Below, piece by piece: positions 16,948-25,468 of a DNA stretch of 64,000 bases. A model generated the notes under the pieces. It made no database searches, was not told the origin of the DNA, and saw nothing but the letters and a program-made list of their open reading frames with translations. The stretch is from Paenisporosarcina sp049671445 (GTDB taxonomy: Bacteria; Bacillota; Bacilli; Bacillales_A; Planococcaceae), in contig NZ_JBATUX010000118.1 in NCBI RefSeq assembly GCF_049671445.1, positions 248,001 to 312,000 of the forward strand. The letters are read 5' to 3'. Numbering within the stretch: the first letter of the stretch is position 1; each line of letters starts with the position of its first letter. Made by a program: the position numbers and the translations under genes.

Positions 16948-17625
16948 TTGGGATTTTTGGTCTACTTTGCCGTACTATTATTGTTACCACTTTACGCGCA
17001 ATTTAAAGTAAAAAGAACGTATAAAAAGTACTCAAAAGTACGCTCAACTTCTGGAATGACAGGTGCTCAAGTAGCACGTTTAATTTTAGATCAAAACGAT
17101 TTAAGAGATGTAAAAGTTGTCGAGAGCCAAGGTTTTTTGAGTGATCATTACAACCCTATGACAAAAATTGTTGCGTTGTCTTCACATAATTACCATGAAG
17201 CATCTGTAGCAGGGACAGCAATTGCTGCTCACGAAGTAGGGCATGCAATTCAACATAAAGAAGCATATACGTTCTTACAGTGGCGTCATAAATTAGTGCC
17301 TGTTGCTAATATCTCTTCAAATGCATCATGGATTTTCGTAATGATTGGTATTTTTGCAGGAATGTCTAACATGTTGCTTTTAGGTATCGTTCTATTAGCA
17401 GTTGGGGTAGTATTCCAAATTGTAACTTTGCCTGTAGAGTTCAATGCTTCTAGTCGTGCAATGACTGAAATTGTCTCTCATGGGGTTATACGTAACGAAG
17501 AAGAAAAACATGCTAAAAAAGTACTGAATGCTGCTGCGATGACATATGTAGCTGCTGCGGCAGTTGCCGTTCTTGAACTAGTAAGATTAGTATTAATGTA
17601 TACAGGTATGACACGAGATGAATAG
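16948..17625 (+). CDS. Membrane zinc metallopeptidase, YugP family
   Basis: A 225-residue membrane protein with the zinc motif HEVGH (His95, Glu96, His99) inside AIAAHEVGHAIQHKEAY, an N-terminal membrane segment, and hydrophobic segments around 117-155 and 180-200. This is the YugP-like (neutral zinc metallopeptidase 2) family; substrate unknown. An ATG at 16939 directly abuts AGGAGG (16933-16938) and is too close to be used, so TTG 16948, 9 bases away, is the likelier start. In B. subtilis ypjB occupies this position and yugP is elsewhere, so this is a local replacement. Confidence 0.88.
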   Translation: MGFLVYFAVLLLLPLYAQFKVKRTYKKYSKVRSTSGMTGAQVARLILDQNDLRDVKVVESQGFLSDHYNPMTKIVALSSHNYHEASVAGTAIAAHEVGHAIQHKEAYTFLQWRHKLVPVANISSNASWIFVMIGIFAGMSNMLLLGIVLLAVGVVFQIVTLPVEFNASSRAMTEIVSHGVIRNEEEKHAKKVLNAAAMTYVAAAAVAVLELVRLVLMYTGMTRDE

Positions 17626-17671
17626 AAAAAAACTCACGAGCATGAATTTCATGCTTCGTGAGTTTTTTTTT
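17626..17671. terminator. Bidirectional terminator between the convergent YugP-like and YitT genes
   Basis: A long inverted repeat around 17630-17662, with one bulge, has an A run on its left and a T run on its right, so it can stop transcription from both sides. Confidence 0.85.
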
Positions 17672-17707
17672 ATGATATTTTCTGATTCTATAGGATTATC
17701 AGATATG

Positions 17708-18577
17708 TTAGTCAAGCGGACGTTTTTCTTCATCAAGAGTGAATCCTTCACCCATTACATCATGAACATCTGTTACTGACACAAATGCATGTGGATCGAT
17801 TGATGTGATTATGTTTTTTAATCTCACAATCTCATTACGACCGACAACACAGTAAAGTACTTCACGATCAACTTTTGTAAAATGACCATAACCTCTTAAA
17901 ACGGTTACCCCACGATCCATATCGATAGAAATACGATCAGCAATCTCATTTTGGAATTCAGAAATGATAAAAGCACCACGACCTGAGTATGCACCTTCTT
18001 GTACAAAATCAATAACACGAGAACCAATAAAGACTGCAACTAATGTGTACATCATCGAACGAGAATCTAGGAATGTTAGCCATGACAGTAAGATTACCGC
18101 TGCATCAAAGATAAACATGGTTTTGCCCATGCTCCACCCAAGATATTTGAGGGCGAGTCTGGCAATAATATCTACCCCACCAGTTGTGCCTCCATATCTA
18201 AATATGATGCCAAGTCCTACCCCTACAAAAACTCCTGCGAATAAAGATGCTAAAAATAAATCGTCTTGTATATGTATATTAATTTCATAGATTTGGAAGA
18301 TCTTTAGAAAAATTGATACAGAAACAGTTCCAATAATCGTATAAACAAATACTTTTTGACCAAGAAGTCGCCAACCTAGAAAAAACATTGGTATATTTAA
18401 TAGTAAATTCATTAATGCTGGATCAAGTTTGAAGACAAAGTACAAGATTAATGTAATCCCGCTAAATCCGCCTTCGCCTAGTTCGTTTTGAATGTTAAAA
18501 TGAACAAAACCAAAACTAAATATAGCCGAACCAAGCATAATGAAGAAAATATTTTTAAACTTAATACCTTTCAGCAT
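17708..18577 (-). CDS. ypjC: YitT family membrane protein (YpjC-like)
   Basis: A 289-residue protein with five or six hydrophobic segments in its first 170 residues and a C-terminal soluble DUF2179 domain (about 195-285, with GAFIISEFQNEIADRI and GVTVLRGYGHFTK). YitT/UPF0750 proteins are of unknown function. GGTTGGVDIIAR near residue 130 is a family hallmark. The frame opens at 18607, but ATG 18577 is preceded by GGGGTG and matches family starts. It lies at the ypjC position of B. subtilis, and is transcribed divergently from ypjD. Confidence 0.88.
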   Translation of the reverse strand: MLKGIKFKNIFFIMLGSAIFSFGFVHFNIQNELGEGGFSGITLILYFVFKLDPALMNLLLNIPMFFLGWRLLGQKVFVYTIIGTVSVSIFLKIFQIYEINIHIQDDLFLASLFAGVFVGVGLGIIFRYGGTTGGVDIIARLALKYLGWSMGKTMFIFDAAVILLSWLTFLDSRSMMYTLVAVFIGSRVIDFVQEGAYSGRGAFIISEFQNEIADRISIDMDRGVTVLRGYGHFTKVDREVLYCVVGRNEIVRLKNIITSIDPHAFVSVTDVHDVMGEGFTLDEEKRPLD

Positions 18578-18635
18578 AGAAACACCCCATTTTCTGAAAA
18601 AGAACACTCAGCTATTATCATTCATTTCAAGTATT

Positions 18636-18664
18636 TTGACAACAACATTTCTTATTATTACGAT
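18636..18664 (+). promoter_or_regulatory. Sigma-A promoter for the ypjD-dapB operon
   Basis: A perfect TTGACA (18636-18641), a 17-base spacer and TACGAT (18659-18664). The start point would fall near 18671, giving a leader of only about 15 bases that is mostly the ribosome site. Confidence 0.65.
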
Positions 18665-18685
18665 AGGGGTAGGAGAGTGAAATGC

Positions 18686-19024
18686 ATGACAACTGAAAAA
18701 ACAATTCAAACATTACAAAAAGAAGTGGATGACTATATTGGACAATATAAAGAAGGCTATTTTCCGCCTTTTGAAATGCTAGCAAGAATGACTGAAGAGC
18801 TAGGAGAATTAGCAAGAGAAGTTCAACATGTTCATGGCATGAAAAAGAAAAAATCAAGTGAAGCACAAAAAAGTATGGAAGAAGAATTAGGTGATTTATT
18901 ATTTGTGCTCATATGTTTTGCGAATGCAGAGAAAATCGATATGCAACGTGCTCATGATCGTGTGATGGACAAGTTTAGCAAAAGAGATCAAAATCGTTGG
19001 ACGTTGAAGGAGGAAAAATCATGA
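18686..19024 (+). CDS. ypjD: MazG-like nucleotide pyrophosphohydrolase YpjD
   Basis: A 112-residue all-helical MazG-family protein. The metal-binding pattern EELGELAREVQ (residues 31-41) and EELGDLLFVLICFAN (about 65-80) gives the paired E-x-x-E and E-x-x-D motifs of these NTP pyrophosphatases. It probably hydrolyses an (unusual) nucleoside triphosphate; the substrate is not known. The longer upstream frame overlaps the divergent YitT gene and is ignored; ATG 18686 follows GTAGGAG. The stop overlaps the dapB start (ATGA). Confidence 0.9.
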   Translation: MTTEKTIQTLQKEVDDYIGQYKEGYFPPFEMLARMTEELGELAREVQHVHGMKKKKSSEAQKSMEEELGDLLFVLICFANAEKIDMQRAHDRVMDKFSKRDQNRWTLKEEKS

Positions 19025-19815
19025 TTCGAGTTGCAATTGGTGGACCCCGAGGGAAAATGGGGCAAGAAGCTGTACATACTATAATGAATAATGAGAATAT
19101 GGAATTAGTGGCAGTTCTAGACCATAGAGAAATAGGTGAATTATTAAGTGAGTCACCAGAATTCCCAGCTAGTTACGACGTTCCTGTATTTTTAGATTTA
19201 GACACTTTGATTACAATGATCAGTCCAGATGTATTCCTTGATTTAACTACACCTCATCAAGTCTTTGAACATACGAAGTTATGCTTGCAGAGAAATGTTA
19301 GACCTGTCATTGGAACAACTGGCTTTACTGATGAACAACTTCAACATTGCACAACACTTGCTAAGAATAACAAACTAGGCTGTATTGTCGCTCCGAATTT
19401 TGCAATTGGTGCAGTATTGATGATGAAATTTGCTTCAATGGCTGCTGTTTATTTCCCAGATGTTGAAATTATTGAAATGCATCATGATCAAAAACTCGAT
19501 GCCCCTTCTGGCACAGCGTATAAAACTGCTCAACTGATTGCCGAAGTAAGACCATCCCATAAACAAGGACATCCAAATGAAGAAGAAACAATTGCGGGTG
19601 CAAGGGGAGCTTCTTTCGATGGAATACCCATACATAGTGTGCGTTTGCCTGGGTTAATTGCTCACCAACAAGTATTATTTGGAGGAGAAGGACAACTCTT
19701 CACATTACGTCATGATTCATTTAATCGACAATCCTTCATGTCAGGTGTAACATTTTCAATTAACCAGGTAATGGATTTAACTGAGCTTGTATATGGACTA
19801 GAAAATATTCTTTAA
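19021..19815 (+). CDS. dapB: 4-hydroxy-tetrahydrodipicolinate reductase
   Basis: A 264-residue enzyme of lysine, cell-wall diaminopimelate and spore dipicolinate synthesis. The N-terminal Rossmann motif is IGGPRGKMGQEAV (residues 6-18); the catalytic region shows EIIEMHHDQKLDAPSGTA near 153-170, with the His-His pair and the DAPSGTA signature. The first residues differ slightly from the more common VAGxxGRMG pattern (Pro-Arg in place of small residues), which is normal in Bacilli. GGAGG at 19009-19013 precedes the ATG. Confidence 0.96.
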   Translation: MIRVAIGGPRGKMGQEAVHTIMNNENMELVAVLDHREIGELLSESPEFPASYDVPVFLDLDTLITMISPDVFLDLTTPHQVFEHTKLCLQRNVRPVIGTTGFTDEQLQHCTTLAKNNKLGCIVAPNFAIGAVLMMKFASMAAVYFPDVEIIEMHHDQKLDAPSGTAYKTAQLIAEVRPSHKQGHPNEEETIAGARGASFDGIPIHSVRLPGLIAHQQVLFGGEGQLFTLRHDSFNRQSFMSGVTFSINQVMDLTELVYGLENIL

Positions 19816-19834
19816 ATGATAGGATGAGAATTCC

Positions 19835-20239
19835 ATGAAAATAGCATTGATTGCACATGACCGAAAAAAAGACGATTTAATTCAATTTGTAACGGCTTAC
19901 CGAGATATTTTAGATGATCATGACCTATGTGCTACTGGCACAACAGGTCAACGAATAATTGATGAAACGGGCTTAACCGTATTTCGTTACCAATCAGGTC
20001 CACTTGGTGGAGATCAACAAATAGGTGCTATGATAGCCAATAACGAAATGGATATGATTATTTTCTTCCGTGATCCATTGACTGCTCAGCCGCATGAACC
20101 GGATGTGACTGCACTGATTCGTTTATGTGATGTCTACCAAATACCATTAGCCACAAATATGGGTACGGCAGAAGTATTATTAAAGGGTTTGCAAGAAGGG
20201 TTCATTGATTGGAGATTACTACAAGAAAGACGTTCATAA
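19835..20239 (+). CDS. mgsA: Methylglyoxal synthase
   Basis: A 134-residue enzyme converting dihydroxyacetone phosphate to methylglyoxal and phosphate, a bypass of lower glycolysis when phosphate is short. ALIAHDRKKDDLI holds the phosphate-binding His and Lys, the TGTTG motif is near residues 35-40, and FRDPLTAQPHEPD holds the catalytic aspartate. Length and motifs are normal. In B. subtilis bshB1 lies between mgsA and bshA; here bshA starts 16 bases after the mgsA stop. Confidence 0.96.
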   Translation: MKIALIAHDRKKDDLIQFVTAYRDILDDHDLCATGTTGQRIIDETGLTVFRYQSGPLGGDQQIGAMIANNEMDMIIFFRDPLTAQPHEPDVTALIRLCDVYQIPLATNMGTAEVLLKGLQEGFIDWRLLQERRS

Positions 20240-20255
20240 GAAAGGAGGTCACTTC

Positions 20256-21398
20256 GTGAAGAAATTAAAAATCGGTATTACGTGCTATCCAACAGTTGGA
20301 GGCTCAGGAGTTATAGCAACCGAATTAGGTAAGTTACTTGCTGAACGAGGACATGAAATCCACTTCATAACGTCAAGTATGCCATTTCGCTTAAATCGAA
20401 TGGTCCCAAATATTTTCTTTCATCAAGTAGAAGTTAACAGTTACTCGGTGTTTCAATATGCACCGTACGATATCGCATTAGCCAGTAAAATGGCAGAAGT
20501 CATCCAAAAAGAGAATTTAGATATTTTACATGTTCATTACGCCATCCCACATGCCGTCTGCGCCGTTTTAGGACGAGATATGTCTGGACAGAATGTAGGA
20601 ATTGTCACGACTCTACATGGAACTGATATAAGTGTATTAGGCTATGATTCATCGTTGTCTGGAGCAATTCGCTATGGTATTGAAAAATCAGATATGGTCA
20701 CCACGGTATCAGATTCGCTTAAAGAAGAGACTATGCGATTGATTCAACCAAATCAGTCCATTGAAACCATTCATAATTTTGTTGATGAAAGAGAGTACTA
20801 TCCTAATAAATCATCAGATTTAAAAGCTTACTTTAATATCGAAGAAGATGAAAAGGTAGTTATTCACGTCTCTAATTTTCGCAAAGTTAAACACGTTGAA
20901 GATGTCGTGTCTAGTTTTGCTTATATTCGTAATAAAATGCCCGCCAAGTTACTTCTTGTTGGTGATGGACCAGAAATGAATAATATCGTCAAACAAGTCG
21001 CTTCTTTAGGATTAGTTGAAGATGTCTTGTTTTTAGGGAAACAGAACAATGTATCTGAATTATATTCCATTAGCGACTTGAAATTATTGTTATCTGAGAA
21101 GGAATCGTTTGGTTTGGTGTTGTTAGAGGCTATGGCTTGTGGTGTACCTTGTATTGGTACCGAAATCGGTGGTATACCTGAAGTTATTGAACATGGTACG
21201 AATGGATACATTGCGCCTTTACATGATGTTGAATCTGTAGCCTGTTACGCACTGAAAATTTTGACGAATGAGGACATACATAGTCGAATGAGAATTGCTG
21301 CACTTGAAACCGTATCGCAAAAATTCCATTCTTCATTTATTGTGTCACAGTATGAAAAGCTATATGAAAAGGTCATACATCGACATGTTCACAACTGA
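20256..21398 (+). CDS. bshA: N-acetyl-alpha-D-glucosaminyl L-malate synthase
   Basis: A 380-residue GT4 glycosyltransferase for the first step of bacillithiol synthesis: UDP-GlcNAc plus L-malate. TCYPTVGGSGVIATELGKLL near the N terminus and ITTLHGTDI-like and EKESFGLVLLEAMACGVPCI regions (the GT4 E-x7-E motif) are clear. The open frame starts at 20205 inside mgsA, but AAAGGAGGT at 20241-20249 sets the start at GTG 20256. The last bases overlap the cca start. The deacetylase BshB1, its usual neighbour, is missing here. Confidence 0.95.
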   Translation: MKKLKIGITCYPTVGGSGVIATELGKLLAERGHEIHFITSSMPFRLNRMVPNIFFHQVEVNSYSVFQYAPYDIALASKMAEVIQKENLDILHVHYAIPHAVCAVLGRDMSGQNVGIVTTLHGTDISVLGYDSSLSGAIRYGIEKSDMVTTVSDSLKEETMRLIQPNQSIETIHNFVDEREYYPNKSSDLKAYFNIEEDEKVVIHVSNFRKVKHVEDVVSSFAYIRNKMPAKLLLVGDGPEMNNIVKQVASLGLVEDVLFLGKQNNVSELYSISDLKLLLSEKESFGLVLLEAMACGVPCIGTEIGGIPEVIEHGTNGYIAPLHDVESVACYALKILTNEDIHSRMRIAALETVSQKFHSSFIVSQYEKLYEKVIHRHVHN

Positions 21399-22581
21399 TC
21401 AATGGCAGACTGGGAAGAAAGTCATTGAAACGCTTAATCAACATGGTTTTGAAGCCGTATTTGTCGGTGGAGCAGTCCGTGATTTTGTTCGATGCAAAAT
21501 AGCCAATGATATAGATATCGCAACTAGTGCATTACCTTCAGAAGTGAAGTCCATCTTTAAGAGAACTGTTGACCTTGGATTAGCTCATGGTACGGTGCTC
21601 GTCATAGAAAATCATGTTCCTATCGAAGTGACAACCTTCAGAACGGAAGGACAATACACCGACCACCGAAGACCAAGTGATGTGAGGTTCGTACAATCGT
21701 TGGAAGAGGATTTAAAACGCAGAGATTTTACAATGAACGCTCTGGCCATGACAGCGGAATTTCAACTGGTAGATTTATTTGATGGACAGCGTGATTTGCA
21801 TAATGGAATTATACGAACAGTCGGAGAACCTTCTGATCGTTTTAAAGAAGATGCATTAAGAATGCTTCGGGCTATTCGTTTTTCAGCACAGCTAGGGTTT
21901 TCGATTGAAGATACCACTTTAGGTGCAATAAAATTGTGTGCAAATGATCTTGCATATGTGTCGGTTGAACGACTGACCGCCGAACTAGAAAAAATATGGT
22001 TGAGTACACATCTTGAAAAAGGGATGACCTATCTTGGGCAAAGCCAATTGGCGAAGCATATGCCGGGAGATTTTTCATTTGAAGATGAAAAGTGGGGATA
22101 TTTAGGTAACCCTCAAAATGTGCTAGTTTGTTGGGCATTTTTATGTCTACTACAAGAGAAACCCAATGGATCAGAAGTGGCCACTGTTTTCAAACTATCC
22201 AATGATATAAAACAACAGATTAATTACTTAGTTAATGCCACGCAAATAAGGTGTGAACGGATATTTACTATTCATGACCTTTATCAATTTGAAGAGAATA
22301 TACTTGTCAAAGCCGAACATCTAGCACGAGTCCTGTGCAGTGATATTCAACATATGCCTACGGAAACAATTGTTCAGCGTAAACAAGCGTTACCAATCCA
22401 ATCAATCCGTGAACTGGTTATTTCCGGGCAAGACGTAATGGAATGGTTTAATAAACCAGGTGGTCCGTGGTTAAAAGAAACTCTTTCACAAATCGAACTT
22501 GCTGTGCTTCATCAAAAAGTAGCGAACAATGCTACCAAGTTAAAGGAATGGATATTGAATGAATCCAACAGTGAAATTTAA
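21385..22581 (+). CDS. cca: CCA tRNA nucleotidyltransferase
   Basis: A 398-residue class II enzyme that adds or repairs the 3' CCA end of tRNA. Visible motifs: VGGAVRDFV with DIDIATSA (metal-binding aspartates, residues about 25-45), the RRDFTMNALAM motif near 112, and the amino acid template region EDALRMLRAIRFSAQLGF near 155. The start is somewhat uncertain: ATG 21385 overlaps the bshA end by 14 bases; ATG 21364 is also possible. The C-terminal body is complete and overlaps the birA start by 23 bases. Confidence 0.94.
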   Translation: MFTTDQWQTGKKVIETLNQHGFEAVFVGGAVRDFVRCKIANDIDIATSALPSEVKSIFKRTVDLGLAHGTVLVIENHVPIEVTTFRTEGQYTDHRRPSDVRFVQSLEEDLKRRDFTMNALAMTAEFQLVDLFDGQRDLHNGIIRTVGEPSDRFKEDALRMLRAIRFSAQLGFSIEDTTLGAIKLCANDLAYVSVERLTAELEKIWLSTHLEKGMTYLGQSQLAKHMPGDFSFEDEKWGYLGNPQNVLVCWAFLCLLQEKPNGSEVATVFKLSNDIKQQINYLVNATQIRCERIFTIHDLYQFEENILVKAEHLARVLCSDIQHMPTETIVQRKQALPIQSIRELVISGQDVMEWFNKPGGPWLKETLSQIELAVLHQKVANNATKLKEWILNESNSEI

Positions 22582-23542
22582 CATTACAAAACGATTATTA
22601 GCTGCAAATGGGCAACCCATTTCTGGTCAACAATTAGCTGATGACTTTGGATTGTCTAGAACAGCTATTTGGAAACATATAAAAGAACTTGAAGAAGACG
22701 GCTATGAAATCGATACTGTGAAGAAAAAAGGATATGTCCTTACAACTTCACCCGATACTTTGCAAGCTGCTAAAATAGATCAATATTTAACAACCACCCG
22801 ATTTGGCAGAAAGATTCATTATTTGCAATCATGTCCCACCACTCAGCCGATTGCTCATCAACTAGCACAAGCGGGAGAACCTGATGGTGCTATTGTCATT
22901 TGTGAGGAACAGACTGCAGGAAAAGGACGTTTAGCACGTGCTTGGACATCCACTCAAGGCAAAGGAATCTGGATGAGTGTGATAATTCGCCCGGAAATCC
23001 CTCCAACAAAAGCCCCGCAATTGACATTAGTAGCTGCAGTTGCAGTAACGAGAGCAATTGAAGATATTGCAGATTTTCGTGCTGAAATTAAATGGCCAAA
23101 CGATTTGCTAATCAATGGAAAAAAATGTACAGGGATTTTAACCGAACTTCAAGCGGATATCGACCGAGTTCATGCAATTATTTTAGGAATCGGTGTGAAT
23201 GTCAATCAACAACTAACTGACTTTCCTGAAGAAATCCAATCGATTGCAACATCCATTCAAATGGTGACAGGGAAACCTGTAGACCGTGCAGAATTAGTAG
23301 CACGTATTTTACATCATTTAGAAATATATACAGATTTGTACGTAAAGCATGGTTTTGAGCCATTAAAAATTCTTTGGGAAAGTTACTCCTGCACTCTAGG
23401 AAAACGCATTAAAGCGACTATGATTCATAAACAAATTGAAGGCGTGGCGCTTGGCATAACAAATGAAGGTATTCTACAAGTGAAAACGGACGATGGAGAA
23501 ATTCATGGTATATATTCTGCCGATATTGAAATCCAAAATTAA
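22559..23542 (+). CDS. birA: Biotin-protein ligase and biotin repressor
   Basis: A 327-residue bifunctional protein. The N-terminal winged helix (about residues 1-62, with GQQLADDFGLSRTAIWKHI) binds biotin operators; the central ligase domain has the biotinyl-AMP loop GKGRLARAW near residue 120 and KWPNDLLINGKK near 180; a C-terminal SH3-like domain follows. It biotinylates acetyl-CoA and pyruvate carboxylase carrier domains and represses biotin genes. It overlaps the cca end, so it belongs to the same operon; panB has its own leader downstream. Confidence 0.96.
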   Translation: MNPTVKFNITKRLLAANGQPISGQQLADDFGLSRTAIWKHIKELEEDGYEIDTVKKKGYVLTTSPDTLQAAKIDQYLTTTRFGRKIHYLQSCPTTQPIAHQLAQAGEPDGAIVICEEQTAGKGRLARAWTSTQGKGIWMSVIIRPEIPPTKAPQLTLVAAVAVTRAIEDIADFRAEIKWPNDLLINGKKCTGILTELQADIDRVHAIILGIGVNVNQQLTDFPEEIQSIATSIQMVTGKPVDRAELVARILHHLEIYTDLYVKHGFEPLKILWESYSCTLGKRIKATMIHKQIEGVALGITNEGILQVKTDDGEIHGIYSADIEIQN

Positions 23543-23558
23543 CATGAAGTTATCAATA

Positions 23559-23587
23559 TGGAATGTGTGATTTATTTCTGTTATAGT
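23559..23587 (+). promoter_or_regulatory. Promoter candidate for the pan operon
   Basis: TGGAAT (23559-23564), 17 bases, TATAGT (23582-23587). The predicted start near 23594 falls just before the first leader hairpin at 23597. Confidence 0.45.
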
Positions 23588-23596
23588 ATTAGCGAA

Positions 23597-23687
23597 GGGC
23601 AGTATCTGAGTAGAACTGCACCTGACGTAATATAGCTAAACTTATGAAATTAAATAATTCTGCCTTGATCTTAATCGACAGGGACGG
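23597..23687 (+). ncRNA. Tandem pan-motif leader RNA
   Basis: Two small hairpins with the same plan lie upstream of panB. Hairpin 1 (23597-23622) pairs GG-GCAGU with ACUGC-A-CC; hairpin 2 (23660-23687) pairs CUG-CCUUG with CAGGG-A-CGG. Each has a five-pair upper stem, a bulged A on the 3' side and a bulged A at the start of an 11-base apical part (AUCUGAGUAGA and AUCUUAAUCGA). This fits the pan motif described for pantothenate operons: single or tandem hairpins with two bulged adenosines. The assignment is from memory of the motif, not from a covariance-model search. Confidence 0.75.
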
Positions 23688-23711
23688 AGGAAACCAATTC
23701 TTTTACAAACC

Positions 23712-23750
23712 ACCCTTCTGTCCATTTTTGGCTTGAAGGGTTTTTATTTT
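23712..23750 (+). terminator. Intrinsic terminator in the panB leader
   Basis: Arms ACCCTTC (23712-23718) and GAAGGGT (23735-23741) are followed by TTTTATTTT. It lies between the tandem hairpins and panB, so it can act as an attenuator. CTGTC at 23718-23722 is complementary to GACAG at 23677-23681 in the second hairpin, an alternative pairing that would compete with both structures. Confidence 0.75.
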
Positions 23751-23780
23751 GGTTTTCTCTCAAAAGAGAGGAGCTTGTAA

Positions 23781-24617
23781 ATGAAATCGACAACTGATTT
23801 TATGAAAATGAAAAAAGATAACGATAAAATTATTATGTTAACTGCTTATGATTATCCAACAGCGAAACTGGCAGAAAATGCTGGAGTTGAAATCCTACTT
23901 GTGGGAGATTCTCTTGGCATGGTGGTACTTGGGTATGACTCAACTGTCCCAGTCACGATGGAGGATATGATCCATCACGGTAAAGCAACGAGACGTGGAG
24001 CACCAAATACATTTATAGCAGTAGATATGCCGTTTGGTTCATACCATGGTTCCGTCGATAAGACACTTGCTAACGCCGTTCGGTTATTCCAAGAAACGAA
24101 TGCACAAGCATTAAAAATCGAGGGTGCAGACGAAATAATCGATGTTATTCGTTTATTGACTCGTACAGGTATTCCGGTTATTGCACATCTTGGCTTATTG
24201 CCTCAATCAGCTAGCGTATTAGGTGGCTATAAAGTGCAAGGGAAAACGGCTCATGCTGCACAAAAATTGATTGACGATGCAAAGGCTTGCGAAGCTGCTG
24301 GAGCTTGTATGGTCGTTCTAGAATGTATCCCTTATCAATTGGCTAAAACGATAACAGAATCTATATCTATCCCTGTAATTGGCATTGGGGCTGGGGCCGA
24401 AACAGACGGACAAGTTCTTGTTTTTCATGACACCGTAACTTACGGAAGTCATCACATGCCGAAATTTGTAAAAGCCTTTGCACAAGCCGGCAACGAAATT
24501 TCAGCAGGAATAACACAATATGTTGAAGAAGTGAAGTCTGGTGCCTTTCCTGCAGAGGAACATCGTTTTACTATGAAAGACGATGAATACCAACAGTTAT
24601 ACGGAGGCAAAAAATGA
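23781..24617 (+). CDS. panB: 3-methyl-2-oxobutanoate hydroxymethyltransferase
   Basis: A 278-residue TIM-barrel enzyme making ketopantoate from 2-ketoisovalerate and methylene-tetrahydrofolate, the first step of pantothenate synthesis. LTAYDYPTAKLAE, LVGDSLGMVVLGYDST (magnesium and substrate site, about residues 41-56), VDMPFGSYHGS, and IGIGAGAETDGQVLVFHD near residue 200 are intact. GAGAGGAG before the ATG is a strong ribosome site located shortly after the leader terminator. It overlaps panC by four bases. Expression is probably controlled by the pan leader. Confidence 0.97.
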   Translation: MKSTTDFMKMKKDNDKIIMLTAYDYPTAKLAENAGVEILLVGDSLGMVVLGYDSTVPVTMEDMIHHGKATRRGAPNTFIAVDMPFGSYHGSVDKTLANAVRLFQETNAQALKIEGADEIIDVIRLLTRTGIPVIAHLGLLPQSASVLGGYKVQGKTAHAAQKLIDDAKACEAAGACMVVLECIPYQLAKTITESISIPVIGIGAGAETDGQVLVFHDTVTYGSHHMPKFVKAFAQAGNEISAGITQYVEEVKSGAFPAEEHRFTMKDDEYQQLYGGKK

Positions 24618-25465
24618 TTCAAGTGGAATTAATTGCAGACTTAAAAAAAGGTATTTATGAGGCGAAAACAACAGGTAAAAGCATTGGTTTTGTGCCAACG
24701 ATGGGCTATTTACATGAAGGACATATGGCACTTGTTAAACAAGCAAGAGAAGAGAATGCCTTTGTTGTCATGAGTATCTTTGTTAATCCTGCACAATTTG
24801 GTCCAAATGAAGATTTGGATAAATACCCTCGTGATTTAGAACGAGATACCAAAATGGCAAAAGAAGCCGGTGTAGATTTATTGTTTTTCCCACAAGTACA
24901 TGAAATGTATCCACAAGATGGTGGTATTACCATACGTGCAGGAGCACAAGCAAGCGTCCTATGCGGTGCTTCTAGACCTGGACACTTTGATGGCGTGTTA
25001 AAAGTCGTTACAAAGCTTTTCCATTTGGTAGAACCAACACGAGTTTATTTCGGCCAAAAAGATGCCCAGCAATTAGCGATTATTGAGACATTGGTTCGGG
25101 ATTATAATTTCCCTCTAGAAGTACGCCGAGTTCCTACTGTAAGAGAAACTGATGGTTTAGCAAAGAGTTCAAGAAATGTTTTCTTGAGTGAAGAAGAGCG
25201 TCAAGAAGCACCATCTATCCACCAAGCAATACAACTCGGACTCAATCATTATAAAGAGCACCAAAATATAGAAGAAGCAAAAAAAGTAACGGCTCAACAC
25301 ATAGAAAACGGCACTTCAGGAAATATTGATTATGTTGAACTATTAAGTTATCCAGACCTAACGAAAGATATATCGTCTGCTACGTCAGTGATTTTAGCGG
25401 TTGCTGTATTTTTCGAAAAAGCTAGATTAATCGACAATATGATGTTGAACAATAAAGGAGAGTAA
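24614..25465 (+). CDS. panC: Pantothenate synthetase
   Basis: A 283-residue ligase joining pantoate and beta-alanine with ATP through a pantoyl-adenylate. FVPTMGYLHEGHMALV holds the nucleotide HxGH motif (HEGH, about residues 34-37); VNPAQFGPNEDLDKYPRD and YFGQKDAQQLAI, and the KMSKS-like KSSRNVFL, are characteristic. The ATG overlaps the panB stop and panD starts three bases after its own stop, so panBCD is a single tight operon. Confidence 0.97.
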   Translation: MIQVELIADLKKGIYEAKTTGKSIGFVPTMGYLHEGHMALVKQAREENAFVVMSIFVNPAQFGPNEDLDKYPRDLERDTKMAKEAGVDLLFFPQVHEMYPQDGGITIRAGAQASVLCGASRPGHFDGVLKVVTKLFHLVEPTRVYFGQKDAQQLAIIETLVRDYNFPLEVRRVPTVRETDGLAKSSRNVFLSEEERQEAPSIHQAIQLGLNHYKEHQNIEEAKKVTAQHIENGTSGNIDYVELLSYPDLTKDISSATSVILAVAVFFEKARLIDNMMLNNKGE

Positions 25466-25468
25466 CCG

